Origin: Gracilariopsis chorda | Taxonomy: Eukaryota; Rhodophyta; Florideophyceae; Gracilariales; Gracilariaceae | DNA: 57,113 nt | Direction of reading: 5' to 3' | NCBI GenBank assembly: GCA_003194525.1 | Contig: NBIV01000316.1 | Span: forward strand, 1-57,113 | In this document: in pieces, positions 44,059 through 54,879 of the stretch | Layout of the letters: the number at the start of each line of letters is the position of its first letter | How positions within the stretch are numbered: position 1 is the stretch's first letter | The notes under the pieces: generated by a model | What the model saw: the letters and a program-made list of their open reading frames with translations, nothing else | Told to the model about the DNA's origin: nothing | Databases searched by the model: none | Made by a program: the position numbers and the translations under genes

Positions 44059-47000
44059 ATGCCAGACTCCGTAGTTGAGTCATAATCCACTTCTGGTGTG
44101 AAGATCCCGCGCTTCCACGGTAAGCGGAGCGAAGATTATACCATCTGGCGACACCGTCTACGTCCCGCTTGTCGATTTAAAGGTGTCTGGAATGTTGTGA
44201 TGTCAAGTTAGGAGGAGTCATCCAGTGCTATAATGACACAAGCGTTTGGTTCTACTGCTACCCAGACCCCCTCCCGTATAGTTGCAAAGCGCGAAAAGGC
44301 ATGTGCAATCATCATTTGTGCACTTGGCGATGCCCCACTGCGTGTAGTTATGGATGTAGATGATGACCTCGGTCGCATGCTTCAGCTACTGTTTGCACGA
44401 TATGCATCAAACAGGACAGTGTCTCGTATAGCAGTGCAAACGCAGCTGTTCAGAATGTCGTATAACGGCCAAAACATGTCCAAGTATGTGGACCAGTTTG
44501 CCTCTCTGTTCTCGCAGCTGGACCGCATGGGCAAGGATGCCGCTATACCAGAATCTTACAAGGCACCCATGCTTCTGGCATCTATTGACCCCAGCTGCTC
44601 ATTGGAGTCAACTGCAGCAGCACTTAGGACCCAGGAGATTTCGAACTCACACGGGACTACGTGGCGACAACTCTGATTGATGAATACAATGCCCACGAAA
44701 TGGGTTCAGTCAGGTCTGGTAGAGGTCGCAGTCGCAAGAACAACAGGAACAGGGGTGGTGCCCGTATAATTGGACACAGCAAATCATCAAATGCTAACGA
44801 AAATGATGGTAATGCATCACATTCAACAACAGTTAATGACCCCACTGGTCGTGCATGTGCTGCTGGAAGCAGAAACGGGTACCATTGCACTTTCTGTGAG
44901 CGCGATGGACACACTCAAGACCGCTGTCACATGAATCCAGATAACCCTGACAACCACTTGCCACAAGCGATCATGGATCAGCTGAAGCTCAACTCAGTCG
45001 AAAAGCCCAAGCGCTCCGGAAAGTCATCACGGAAGGCGTCCAAGGTTGAGATTGCTGGATTTGCAAGTGAGAAGTCATCAGTGGTACCGCCGGTTTTTGA
45101 TTGCATGGACACATTTGCAGACAGTGGTGCTACCTCTCATTTCTTCTTTTCTGTATCTGATTTTGTTCCAAACACACTAATTGACATGCCAGATAAGACA
45201 ATTGAACTAGCGGACAACACCACTGGCACTGCCACCCAAGAAGAAGATGTCATACTACCCTTCTTTGATGTGAACCTCAGGTTGTCGGAAGTACTGCTTG
45301 CTCCGAATCTTGGATACAACTTAGTGTCTGTGGGTTGTTTAGCTGATAAAGGTATCCAATCACTGTTCTGTGATAAGGAGGTACGCCTACAACATGAAGA
45401 TGGGTTTGAGGTTGGACATGGGTCTCGTCATCATCGCTCCGGTTTTTGCACCTTGCCCAACCCAATCGCCCATACGTACATATCCAAGATGCTTTCTGCA
45501 CCGGACGACCGCACAAGTTCATTGTGGCATCGGCGACTGGCACATATGAATGAGGATGACCTACAACAGGTTCACGGCCATGTCGATGGAGTCCCGAAGA
45601 TCAATTGCATGGAGGAGCTATGTGGGTCATGTCGCCTTGGCAAGGCACATAAGCTGCCATTTCTGGGCAAGTTTACACGGGCCAAGCACGTTGGGGACAT
45701 TGTGCACTCAGACATTATGGGTCCGTTAGTGCCATCATTCCCAGACCAATTCCGCTTTGCGTCTGTATTTGTGGATGATCACTCGCGATACGCAGTACTT
45801 GGGTTCATGTTGCAAAGGTGTGAGATCGGTGAAGTGTTCCTGGGTGTGAGGCAAAAGCTCAAACAGCTCGGAGAAGAGCATGTGCTTATTCGAAAACTGC
45901 ACTCTGACAATGCAGAATGGTACATTGCCTTGCAAGAGAATCCCAAGAATGGTCTCCAGGAGGTATCTTTTTCTCCACTGTATACCCCAAAACATAATTC
46001 TATTGCAGACCGCATCAATCGCACTATGGTTCAAGCTGCCCGAGCTTTGCTCATTCAAGCCAATCTTACAGAAGGTTTGTGGTCGTATGCACTAAAACAT
46101 GTGATTTATGTTCGCAATAGAGTGCTGCACTCCACGACTGGCGTGACTCCGTATGTCCTACTGACTGAAACTAGGCCTCCTTTGACGTATATCAAAGCAT
46201 TAGGATGTGCCGCATACGTATTAAAAATGAATCCGGGCACCATGTTCGGGTCTCGTGCTCTTGAGGGAATGTACCTGCAGACTCTTGAGTATGGTGTTTA
46301 CGAGGTTCTAGTTAGTGATGACGACCATATTACTCGAGTAGTACGGTCACGTCATGTCACCTTTGATGAGTCTAGGTTCCCTTGTGCATCCTATCTTAGC
46401 AACTATAAGGATGAGGAGAGTACATCAGATTATGCTTGTAGTTCTGAGGATGACATGGATGCCATCAGCTCGGATGAGTTCTCTGTTGACGATGTTAAGG
46501 ACGTCATGTAAACCTCAGAAAATGGTACCATAAACCACCCTGAGGCAGCTACAGACATGATGATTGACCCTGCAACATCAAACATTGATGATGCCGAGCA
46601 CAGTTCTAGTGATGAAGAGGTGTCAACTGACGATGAAGGTGACATTGAAGGGGTAAATTATGACTCTGAGTAACAGTCACGCTATTCTCGTCGCACCAGG
46701 CGTGCACCACAACGCTGGTGGCATATGGCCGGCACGGCCAAATCTGAGGTTGAGGTTACCACGATTGATGATCCCTCACTCAAAGAAGCACTGTCTGCAA
46801 CCCCAACTGAAAGAGAGAAATGGCGGCATGCTATTGATGACGAGCTGACATCATTAGGAGACAAGGCTACATGGGTTGTGGATGACTCACCAAAGTCCCA
46901 GCCCCTACCAACGCATGTCATACTGAAGCTGAAACTTGATGCAGACGACTCCGTTGACCGATTTCGAGCTCCAATAGTGGCTGTACACAACAACCAGACA

Positions 47001-48053
47001 TATGGTGAGGACTACTTAGCGACGTATGCACCAGTTGTTTCGTTCAATTTGGTTCGCATGTTCTTGTACCTGATGTTGTGCTTCAGATGTTTGTTGCCCA
47101 TGTTGACATAAAGACAGCATTCCTTAATGGTGATCTCAAGGAAGACGCGTGGGTGATGTCACCGCGTTACATTCCGGGTCTTAAATCACAATGCTACAAA
47201 CTGCTAAAAGCTATAAACGGGCTTAACCAGGCCCATCTGGCATGGCATACGAAGTCCAGCACAGACATTAAAGGCATAGGTTTTGAAGAATTACCCAATG
47301 CACCATGTGTTTTCAGGCGCAAGTTACCTGCTGACACTTATGCATACATCCTGGTATACGTGGATGACCTTCTCATACTTACGCCTAGTGCCGAACAACG
47401 TTCTCAGATATTGGAGGAGCTCAAATTGTTGTATGACCTACGCGTTGAAACTCGTGTCAGAATGTATCTTGGTGTTGAGTTAAGCTGGAATATGAACTCC
47501 AATGGCCAAATGCTAGGTGTGAAACTTGCACAGCCGTTGTAGGTCAGGGGCATGTTACGGCAGTTTGGACTTGAGTATAGCAAGCCTTCACGGAGCCAAA
47601 TGGTGGAATCCTTTTTTTTTCTCACTTGATGTGGAGGAGGATAAGTCACCGTATGAAGTCCAGTTGTATTAGCAGATGATCCGGTCTCTGCTGTACCTGG
47701 CATTACGCACCCGTTTGGACATATTGGGACCTGTACTTATCTTAGCACGCTTCCAGAAAGCACCAACTCGATATTATCATCGAGCGGTGAAGCGCGTTCT
47801 GAGGTATTTACGTGGCACTACTCACCATGGACTTGTGTACCACTCTGGGAACCTCCTGCTGAATGGTTATGTCGACTCTGATTACGCAGGTGATATCACT
47901 GATCGCAAGTCCTTGTCTGGCTTCATGGTCAAATTTGGGTCATGTGTTTGTTTGTATGGTGCTCGTAAGCAGGCGTCGGTGGCATTGTCTACAGGCGAGT
48001 CTGAGTACTACGCATTACTGATGGCAAGTCAAGAGCTAATGTGGATATCTTGA
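44059..48053 (+). pseudogene. Copia element B: gag, protease, integrase, RT, partial RNase H
   Basis: It belongs to the same family as element A, in the opposite orientation. ATG 44059 is followed by TAA at codon 9, and gag resumes (IPRFHGKRSEDYTIWRHRLR). A 616-codon frame (44661-46511) holds a CCHC knuckle (CTFCERDGHTQDRC), the protease site TFADSGATSHFF, and the integrase zinc region (LWHRRLAHMNEDDLQQ ... CGSCRLGK). The integrase catalytic region follows (VHSDIMGPL, LHSDNAEWY, TPKHNSIADRIN). Reverse transcriptase follows in two frames (HVDIKTAFLNGDL and VYVDDLLIL at about 47357), then RNase H (NGYVDSDYAGDITDRKSLSG). Roughly five stops or frameshifts inactivate it. The RNase H reading ends at 48053, where the family-X LTR of the C-D array begins, so B was probably split by that insertion. 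Confidence 0.85.
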
Positions 48054-48054
48054 G

Positions 48055-48833
48055 CGTTGCAAGTTGAAAGGAAGTTGAGGGGATGGAAGGGAAGTTCGCC
48101 AGCTATAGCTTGGATTTACTTGGAGGTCCTTCAGACACATCTTATATACCACTCTAAACTCGAATTGGGCGGGAACACCAACTACAAGTAAAACCTAAAC
48201 CACTAAGCAGGGACAGTCAATACTACCAATCATCATCTAACATGGCATAGCCAGCTCAGCACAACCTCATTACATCAACGCACACCAACGCACCAACGTT
48301 CCGTAATAGTTACGTGCATACACATGACCATGACAAGGCACAAATTCACGACTCCAACACACGCCAGCACATGCCAACACATCGCGGTAAGTCAACACGT
48401 CACGGTAAGTCGGCACGTAACCTGTGGTGTTAGTGCCATGTCATCATGTGGCAAAGCACACAACACCCACGTCATCAATATACCCGTGCATGTGTAAACA
48501 TGTTGACAGTGCATGCGCACCTTACCATTGTACCAACCACTGCTGTACCACTTGTACCAGGTGTCAACCACTTCATCAGTATCCCCTGCACACAACGTAC
48601 ACTGTGACCACTGTAGTAGCTGGACACGTGGGTGTGTCCAACCGATCCAGTTATGCCATACCACTTGTACGCACCACGTTGCATATGTACATTTGCAGTA
48701 GCCAATCAGAAGCCAGTTTCACGTTGGGTTCGCGCACACGCGCATATGCGCTTTTGCAGAGGTACCCTCTAAAACAGCCCATGCTCCCCGGAACATTTGG
48801 TTTTCAGTGACAGCACAGGTACTACTGCCAACA
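48055..48833 (-). repeat. 3' LTR of element C (family X)
   Basis: It has 779 bp. TG...CA ends are conserved on the internal side (TGTTGGCA at 48833), while the outer end reads CAACG instead of CAACA. TATATAAG lies near 48141-48149 on the minus strand, with an inverted CCAAT motif about 85 bp upstream of it. Confidence 0.85.
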
Positions 48834-48843
48834 CCCCCCCTCT
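48834..48843 (-). promoter_or_regulatory. Polypurine tract of element C
   Basis: AGAGGGGGGG on the minus strand ends exactly at the 3' LTR edge, as needed for plus-strand priming. Confidence 0.75.
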
Positions 48844-48853
48844 GCCACTGACT

Positions 48854-51800
48854 TCAAAGGTCTAAGGGGAGCAAGCCACAGTCACTGCGGAACCTTGCCA
48901 GCTTAACTCGACCGAGCGCTTTCGTCAGCATATCGGCAACCATGTCTTCCGTGGAACAGTACTGCAACTGGACGGCTTTGTCGCGTAGAGCCTCTCTGGT
49001 GAAGTGAAAGCGAATATCAATGTGCTTAGTACGCTTGTTCACAACTCCATTTCGAGCAAGGTCGATGCAACCTTGGTTGTCCACGTACACAGTTGTGGGC
49101 TCAACCATTAGCGTCACTGACTCATCCACGTGTAGTCCACTTGCGTTGCCAATGCCACTCCACAGTCGTCTCAGCCAGATCGCTTCCTTCGTCCCACTGC
49201 ACAGACTCACATACTCAGCCTCAGCGCTAGACAATGCAACTACTTCCTGTTGGCGCGAGCTCCAAGACACAGGAGCACCGCACATCATGAACACATACCC
49301 ACTGGTGGACTTGCGGTTGGATGTATCACCTGCCCAGTCAGAGTCTACGTATCCATACAGCTGAGTATCAGTCGTGGTGCCATAAGTAAGTCCGAGGAGC
49401 GAGTGCCATTGAGGTAACGCAGAACACGCTTGACCGCTTTCCAATGAGTCTCTCCAGGTTTCTCGACATACTTGGCTAGCTTGGACACTGCAAACGAGAT
49501 GTCCGGTCGAGTGCCAACAGAGAGATACATCAGACAACCGATCACCTGGCGATACGGGATGTTCGTCAGAGGCTCTTCTACCTTAGTGAGGTCAGCACCG
49601 GAGTCCATGGGAGTGTCCATTGGTTTGCACTGCAACATGCCAAAACGTTCTAAGACCTTACGCGTGTATGCAGACTGTGTCAGGTACAGCTGTCTTTTGG
49701 ATCGATCACGATGGATCTCGAACCCAAGTACCATGCGCGCTTCACTGAGATCCTTCATCTGAAAACGTTTTGACAGTTCACGCTTTACGCGATTCATTGT
49801 CTCCATACTTGGACTCGCAATGAGCAAGTCGTCCACATAAAGAGCAATGATCACAAGCGCTCCCAGTACCTCTCCGGTGTAAACGCACTCGTCTGCGACG
49901 TTTGGCTTCAGACCCATCCAACCAACGAGGAACAAGTACATCTTTGCAAACCACTGCCTTGATGCCTGTCGTAGCCCATAGATGGCTTTCTTGAGAAGGC
50001 ATACCAAGTCCTCGTTCCCAGGTCTGATGAATCCGTCCGGCTGCTCCATGTACACAGTCTCTTCCAGGTCGCCATTCAAGAATGCAGTCTTCACATCCAT
50101 CTGGTGCAGATGATAGTTCTGCACTGCTACAATGGACAGAATCATTCTAATGGATGTGAATTTGACCACTGGTGCATACGTCTCGGAGAAGTCTACACCT
50201 TCGATCTGCAGAAACCCTCGAGCCACCACACGAGCCTTGTACCTCACTGTCGGTTCATCGTTGTCGCCAGCCTCATATTTTTGCACAAATACCCACTTGG
50301 ATGATATCACGTTGCTGTCAGCTGGCCTTGGCACTAACTCCCATGTGTCATGCTCCATCAGAGACTCGTACTCACTGTTCATGGCCTTGGTCCACGCTTT
50401 TGAATCAGGACGTGACACCGCATCCGAGTATGAGGATGGGACGTCATCACTGGCAGTGAGTAGGGCAGTGCCGCGCCACCACGAGGTAGGCGCTCTACGC
50501 TCACGAGTGGATCTCCGAAGTGGTGGTGGATCTGGTACGTCTGGCTCAACTTCTGTCTCAGCTGTGGGCTCATCGTGGCCACTGCCTGAAGCTTCTTCTG
50601 GTGGAGTATCTGGTGCAGCGGGTTCAACTTGGCCATCGGTGGGTGTAGTAGAGGTGGAGGTGATGTTTGATTTCGGCTTGTCCGAGATGTCGATCTCAGC
50701 ATAGTCGTCATCATCAACGTGGTCAGTACCTTGATCTGAACCACTACATTCGTCAAACCTCACATCTCTCGACACAACCACCTTCTTCTTTTGCGCATCC
50801 CACAGTTTATAACCGTTCGATCCAGATGTGTACCCAATAAAGATCGCCTCCACGGCACGTTGCTCCAGCTTCTTCAGCTTGTGGTCCACCACTTTGTACC
50901 AGCACCGGCTACCGAACACACGCAGATTGCTCAAGTCAGGTTCATATCCACTCCACATCTCGAGTGGTGTCACGTCACTCGGAAGGGCCTTGCAGGTGAC
51001 TCGATTGCGCACATACACTGCAACGTTCAATGCTTCAGCCCAGAAGCTCTTTGGCAGTTTCTTGTGATGCAGCATCGATCTCACCAAGTCCATGAGTGTT
51101 CGGTTGAACCGTTCGGCCAGACCATTCTGATGTGGATTGTAAGGCACCGTTCGCTGATGTTCAATACCGTGACGTTCAAGCTCTTGTGAAAACTTCTTTG
51201 ACACATATTCACCAGCATTGTCTGTGCGTAACGCATGTAGCACAGACTCACGTGCAGTAATGGTTTTCACATGTCGGTCACTCTGATTTTGAACCATCTT
51301 GAGCCACTTCAGGAACACGTGGAACACCTCATCCTTGGTCTTGAGCATGTACAAGAAGCAAAAACGGGAGTGATCATCGATGAATGTGACGAAGTAGTGT
51401 GAACCTCCCAAGGAACCTACTTGGATTGGACCACAAATGTCCGAATGCACTAGGTCCAATGGGTGCAAAGCCCGTTCCCCCCCTTGCTTGGGAGTTGGAG
51501 CACGTGTAGATTTTCCCACTACACAAGAGTCACACACATCCATCGATTGATTCAAGTCCACATTCAGCCCTGACACAACACCGTTACGAGCCATATGTTT
51601 GATACCATCCACATTCACATGAGCCATTCGAGCATGCCATAGTGACAGGTCAGTCACAAGTGCGTTGTCCATGTCTTCTGGTACTTCAATCGCGGTACAT
51701 AGGTAGTACAGTCCTTTGATGCGACGGCCCTGGGCGATCATGGTGTTGCCTTTGTATACACATACTTTGGTTTTGTCAAACACCACTCGCGCACCCAGGT

Positions 51801-52875
51801 CACACATCGCAGATACTGACAGCAGATGATACCTTAAATTCGGTACGTGCACTACTTCACCCAACTGGCACTTGCTCTTACGCCCTTCAACAGCGAGATC
51901 GAGGTGGACACTGCCATGACCAAGAGACTCCAGCTTCGAGTCATTGCCGATACTCACACCGGCAGACTCTCTTTTGCTATAACTGTCAAACATGGACTCG
52001 TCATACGTCATATGGGCGGTGGCACCAGAGTCAATGATCCAGTCACTGATACTTTCTTCCACAGAACCTGTCGCAATGAGACAAACAAAGTCAGAGTCAC
52101 TGTCACATCCTCGTTTCTCGTTGCCGAGATCGGTCTGCACAGCTGGGTTTGCGGCAGCACTCTGCTCTTTGCTAGCTTCGTCACGTTGTCTCTTGAAACA
52201 GTTTCTCTGGATATGCCCCTTCTTACCACAGTAGTAGCACACCATGGACTTCTTTCGTGACTGCGCACCGACCAAAGCCGTGTCACTTCCGGACTCCTCC
52301 TTGGCACGATCGTTCATTCGCTGTTCCTCTTGCAGCAAACGACTCTTCACAAACTCTAAATCGAGTTTACGATCACCAATCGTGGTGTCAATAGCGACAA
52401 TGAGGTGTTCGAAGCGGTCTGGTAGCCCACATAGGATTGCCATAGCGATGTCTTCCTCCTCAACCACTACGTCCATGCTCTTCAGATCCGATGCAAGATG
52501 ACGAACACGATTGATGAAGTGTAACATTTTCTCATCATCTCGCATCTTGGCTGTGTAGAAGGCACGTCTTGCATTGATTCGGTTGAGCAGCGTTTTACGC
52601 TGGAACACATCGCAAATGGCTTTCCACATTTCCGCAGCATTCTCGGTATCCCTCACATGGTCCAAATGCTCATCACTGATGCTGAGACCAATAACAGCCC
52701 TGGCCTTGGCGTCTTTCTTCTTCCATGCTGACAACTCGTCATCGTCCGTAGGCCTGGTTGATTCAAGATGGTCATCGAGGTCCTTGAGTGCAAGCAGCAA
52801 CTCAACCTTTTGCTTCCATACATGGAAGTTATCCTCGCCCAACTTTTCAATCTTGATGCCACCGAATGAATCCAT
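48854..52875 (-). CDS. Copia gag-pol polyprotein of element C, one apparent frameshift
   Basis: Met at 52875 (MDSFGGIKIEKLGEDNFHVW) starts a 1176-codon frame to 49345. Domains in order: UBN2-type gag; CCHC knuckle CYYCGKKGHIQRNC (residue about 212); protease WIIDSGATAHM (about 280); integrase zinc region with VCDSCVVGK (about 450). Then integrase core with HSDICGPI, RTDNAGEY and HQNGLAERFNRT (about 478-590); RT with VDVKTAFLNGDL-type motif (MDVKTAFLNGDLEE) and LYVDDLLIA (about 1012). RNase H lies in the next frame (48854-49537): YGYVDSDWAGDTSNRKSTSG, ALSSAEAEY and the VDNQGC segment, ending LLPLDL. The shift is explained by one missing G near 49395, where element D has GAGGGAGC and C has GAGGAGC. 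The protein is otherwise intact. Confidence 0.9.
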
Positions 52876-52944
52876 GCTTGGTAGATGTCAACAAACAGCA
52901 CAGGTGCGATGAAAGACCTACGGCACTTAAGTAGTACAAAAATG

Positions 52945-53000
52945 GCAACAACGACAACAATAACAACAAAAACAACGACAACAACAACAACAACAACAAA
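52945..53000. repeat. Degenerate (CAA)n microsatellite
   Basis: CAA/ACA repeats, interrupted by CGA, TAA and AAA units, occupy the leader just upstream of the gag start (GTT repeats in the sense of element C). Confidence 0.9.
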
Positions 53001-54085
53001 ACTTCAAATTCGGGCGCACTGACGGGAGAAACTACCTCCGCTACCCTAGGGTGTCGGACCCCTGGCCCCCGGAGATGCTCCGGGTACAAGACGTCTTCTT
53101 CTGTCTTCCCTCTCCTACGTCTAAGGAGAAGATGCGTCGCTCTCTACGAGGCTTCCAGAGGATGGTTAATGACCCAAGATATGCCTTCACCAAGTATAAC
53201 CCTCTCTGGCCTCTTGCAAGAACTTGCGCGACCTCGCAACTGAAGCTACTATGGCAACCAAAGTACGCTGCTAACGCGCAACCACTTAAGGTCACACGCG
53301 GCCTGATCCTAAGAAGGAGGTCAGCCTACGCCACGTCGCCTCCCAGCACAAACGCCCAAGGGTCAGATGCACGGATCAAAAGCTCGTTATGGAATAACTT
53401 CGCAACAGCCCAAGAATCCCGACACGCAGTCAGGATCAAAACAAATAATTCAATCACCCGCACCAGCGCAGTACGCCACGGCACCCCGTCCACAGATGCA
53501 CCCGCTGAACTTACCAGGTCTTAACGACCTTCACCGTTATCTGTCCAAATGGACCGGTGGGAAGCCGCTCGACAGTACACCCGCTTTGGTTCAAGCCGCC
53601 AGGCTCACGTCCCCGGATACCTGGAATCACCCAAAGTAACCCGGATCAACCGCTCGTCGCACTGGACACCAGATGATGATTAAGAAACACGAAGAACAAG
53701 CAACTGCTGAGCACACGATCACGGAGCCCAGACTTCGAAACTAGACCGACTCGACCTCACGGATACGACCCGACAAACGACTCGGGGATCCCAAAACACA
53801 AGATAGAGGGAGTGTCACACACAAAGTAGATAGCGATCGACAACACGGGCAACAACGGAGGCCCAACTCAACAACGATAGGAAGTAAACGTCGAACCACT
53901 ACCACCACAACGCCCTCAGGGAGGAACGCAAACCAAAGGGGAATGACCAACACCGACCAACAATGGGATCAAGACACCCGACGCAACGACGAAAGAGAAA
54001 ACAACAGCGAAACGGATGAACGGCGGTGAGGGAGAGCGGCGACAGACGAACGATACGGAAAGGGATAGCGGCAGCGGTCAGCGGG
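53001..54085. other. Long leader of element C with plus-strand coding-like sequence
   Basis: About 1.1 kb lies between the primer site and the gag start. On the opposite (plus) strand a frame is open from about 53003 to 53524 and includes GRTDGRNYLRYPRVSDPWPP and SKEKMRRSLRGFQRMVNDPR. A second frame runs to 53639 (LNDLHRYLSKWTGGKPLDST). The first motif is shared with a relic near 21200. This could be an antisense ORF, a captured fragment of another element, or chance. After 53650 the sequence is purine/C-rich without ORFs. Confidence 0.4.
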
Positions 54086-54100
54086 GCTGGGCCCATAACC
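54086..54100 (-). promoter_or_regulatory. Primer-binding site matching initiator tRNA-Met anticodon arm
   Basis: In the sense of element C, the LTR end is followed without a gap by GGTTATGGGCCCAGC. Its complement, GCTGGGCCCATAACC, is the conserved anticodon stem-loop of eukaryotic initiator tRNA-Met. It is not the tRNA 3' end, so it would be primed by a 5' half-tRNA as in Drosophila copia. Confidence 0.75.
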
Positions 54101-54879
54101 TGTTGAAAGTTGAAAGGAAGTTGAGGGGATGGAAGGGAAGTTCGCCAGCTCTGGCTTGGATTTACTTGGAGGTCCTTCAGGCACATCTTATATACCACTC
54201 TAAACTGGAATTGCGCGGGAACACCAACTACAAGTAAAACCTAAACCACTAAGCAGGGACACTCAATACTACCAATCATCATCTAACATGACATAGCCAG
54301 CTCAGCACAACCTCATTACACCAACGCACACCAACGCACCAACGTTCTGTAATAGTTACGTGCATACACATGACCATGACAAGGCACAAATTCACGACTC
54401 CAACACACGCCAGCACATGCCAACACATCGCGGTAAGTCAACACGTCACGGTAAGTCGGCACGTAACCTGTGGTGTTAGTGCCATGTCATCATGTGGCAA
54501 AGCACACAACACCCACGTCATCAATATACCCGTGCATGTGTAAACATGTTGACAGTGCATGCGCACCTTACCATTGTACCAACCACTGCTGTACCACTTG
54601 TACCAGCTGTCAACCACTTCACCAGTATCCCCTGCACACAACGTACACTGTGACCACTGTAGTAGCTGGACACGTGGGTGTGCCCAACCGATCCAGTTAT
54701 GCCATACCACTTGTACGCACCACGTTGCATATGTACATTTGCAGTAGCCAATCAGAAGCCAGTTTCACGTTGGGTTCGCGCACACGCACATATGCGCTTT
54801 TGCAGAGGTACCCTCCAAAACAGCCCATGCTCCCCGGAACATTTGGTTTTCAGTGACAGCACAGGTACTACTGCCAACA
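54101..54879 (-). repeat. Shared LTR: 5' LTR of C and 3' LTR of D (family X)
   Basis: It has 779 bp with TGTTGGCA...CTTTCAACA ends on the minus strand. Internal sequence of C starts on one side (primer site) and the 3' end of D (polypurine tract) on the other. TATATAAG lies near 54187-54194, with an inverted CCAAT at about 54272. Confidence 0.85.

Larger units (their letters stand above)
48055..54879 (-). mobile_element. Copia element C, full-length (6.8 kb)
   Basis: Reading on the minus strand: 5' LTR 54879-54101, primer-binding site 54100-54086, a leader of about 1.2 kb, gag-pol 52875-48854, polypurine tract, and 3' LTR 48833-48055. Both LTRs are 779 bp and begin TGTTGGCAG. They differ by few substitutions, so insertion is recent. 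The 5' LTR is shared with element D on its right. Confidence 0.85.

Noticed and set aside
48424..48810. Repeated 128-codon frames within each family-X LTR (also near 42886 and 54470)
   Set aside because: They recur only because the LTR recurs. They overlap promoter elements, are Thr/Cys/His-rich by base composition, and show no domain.
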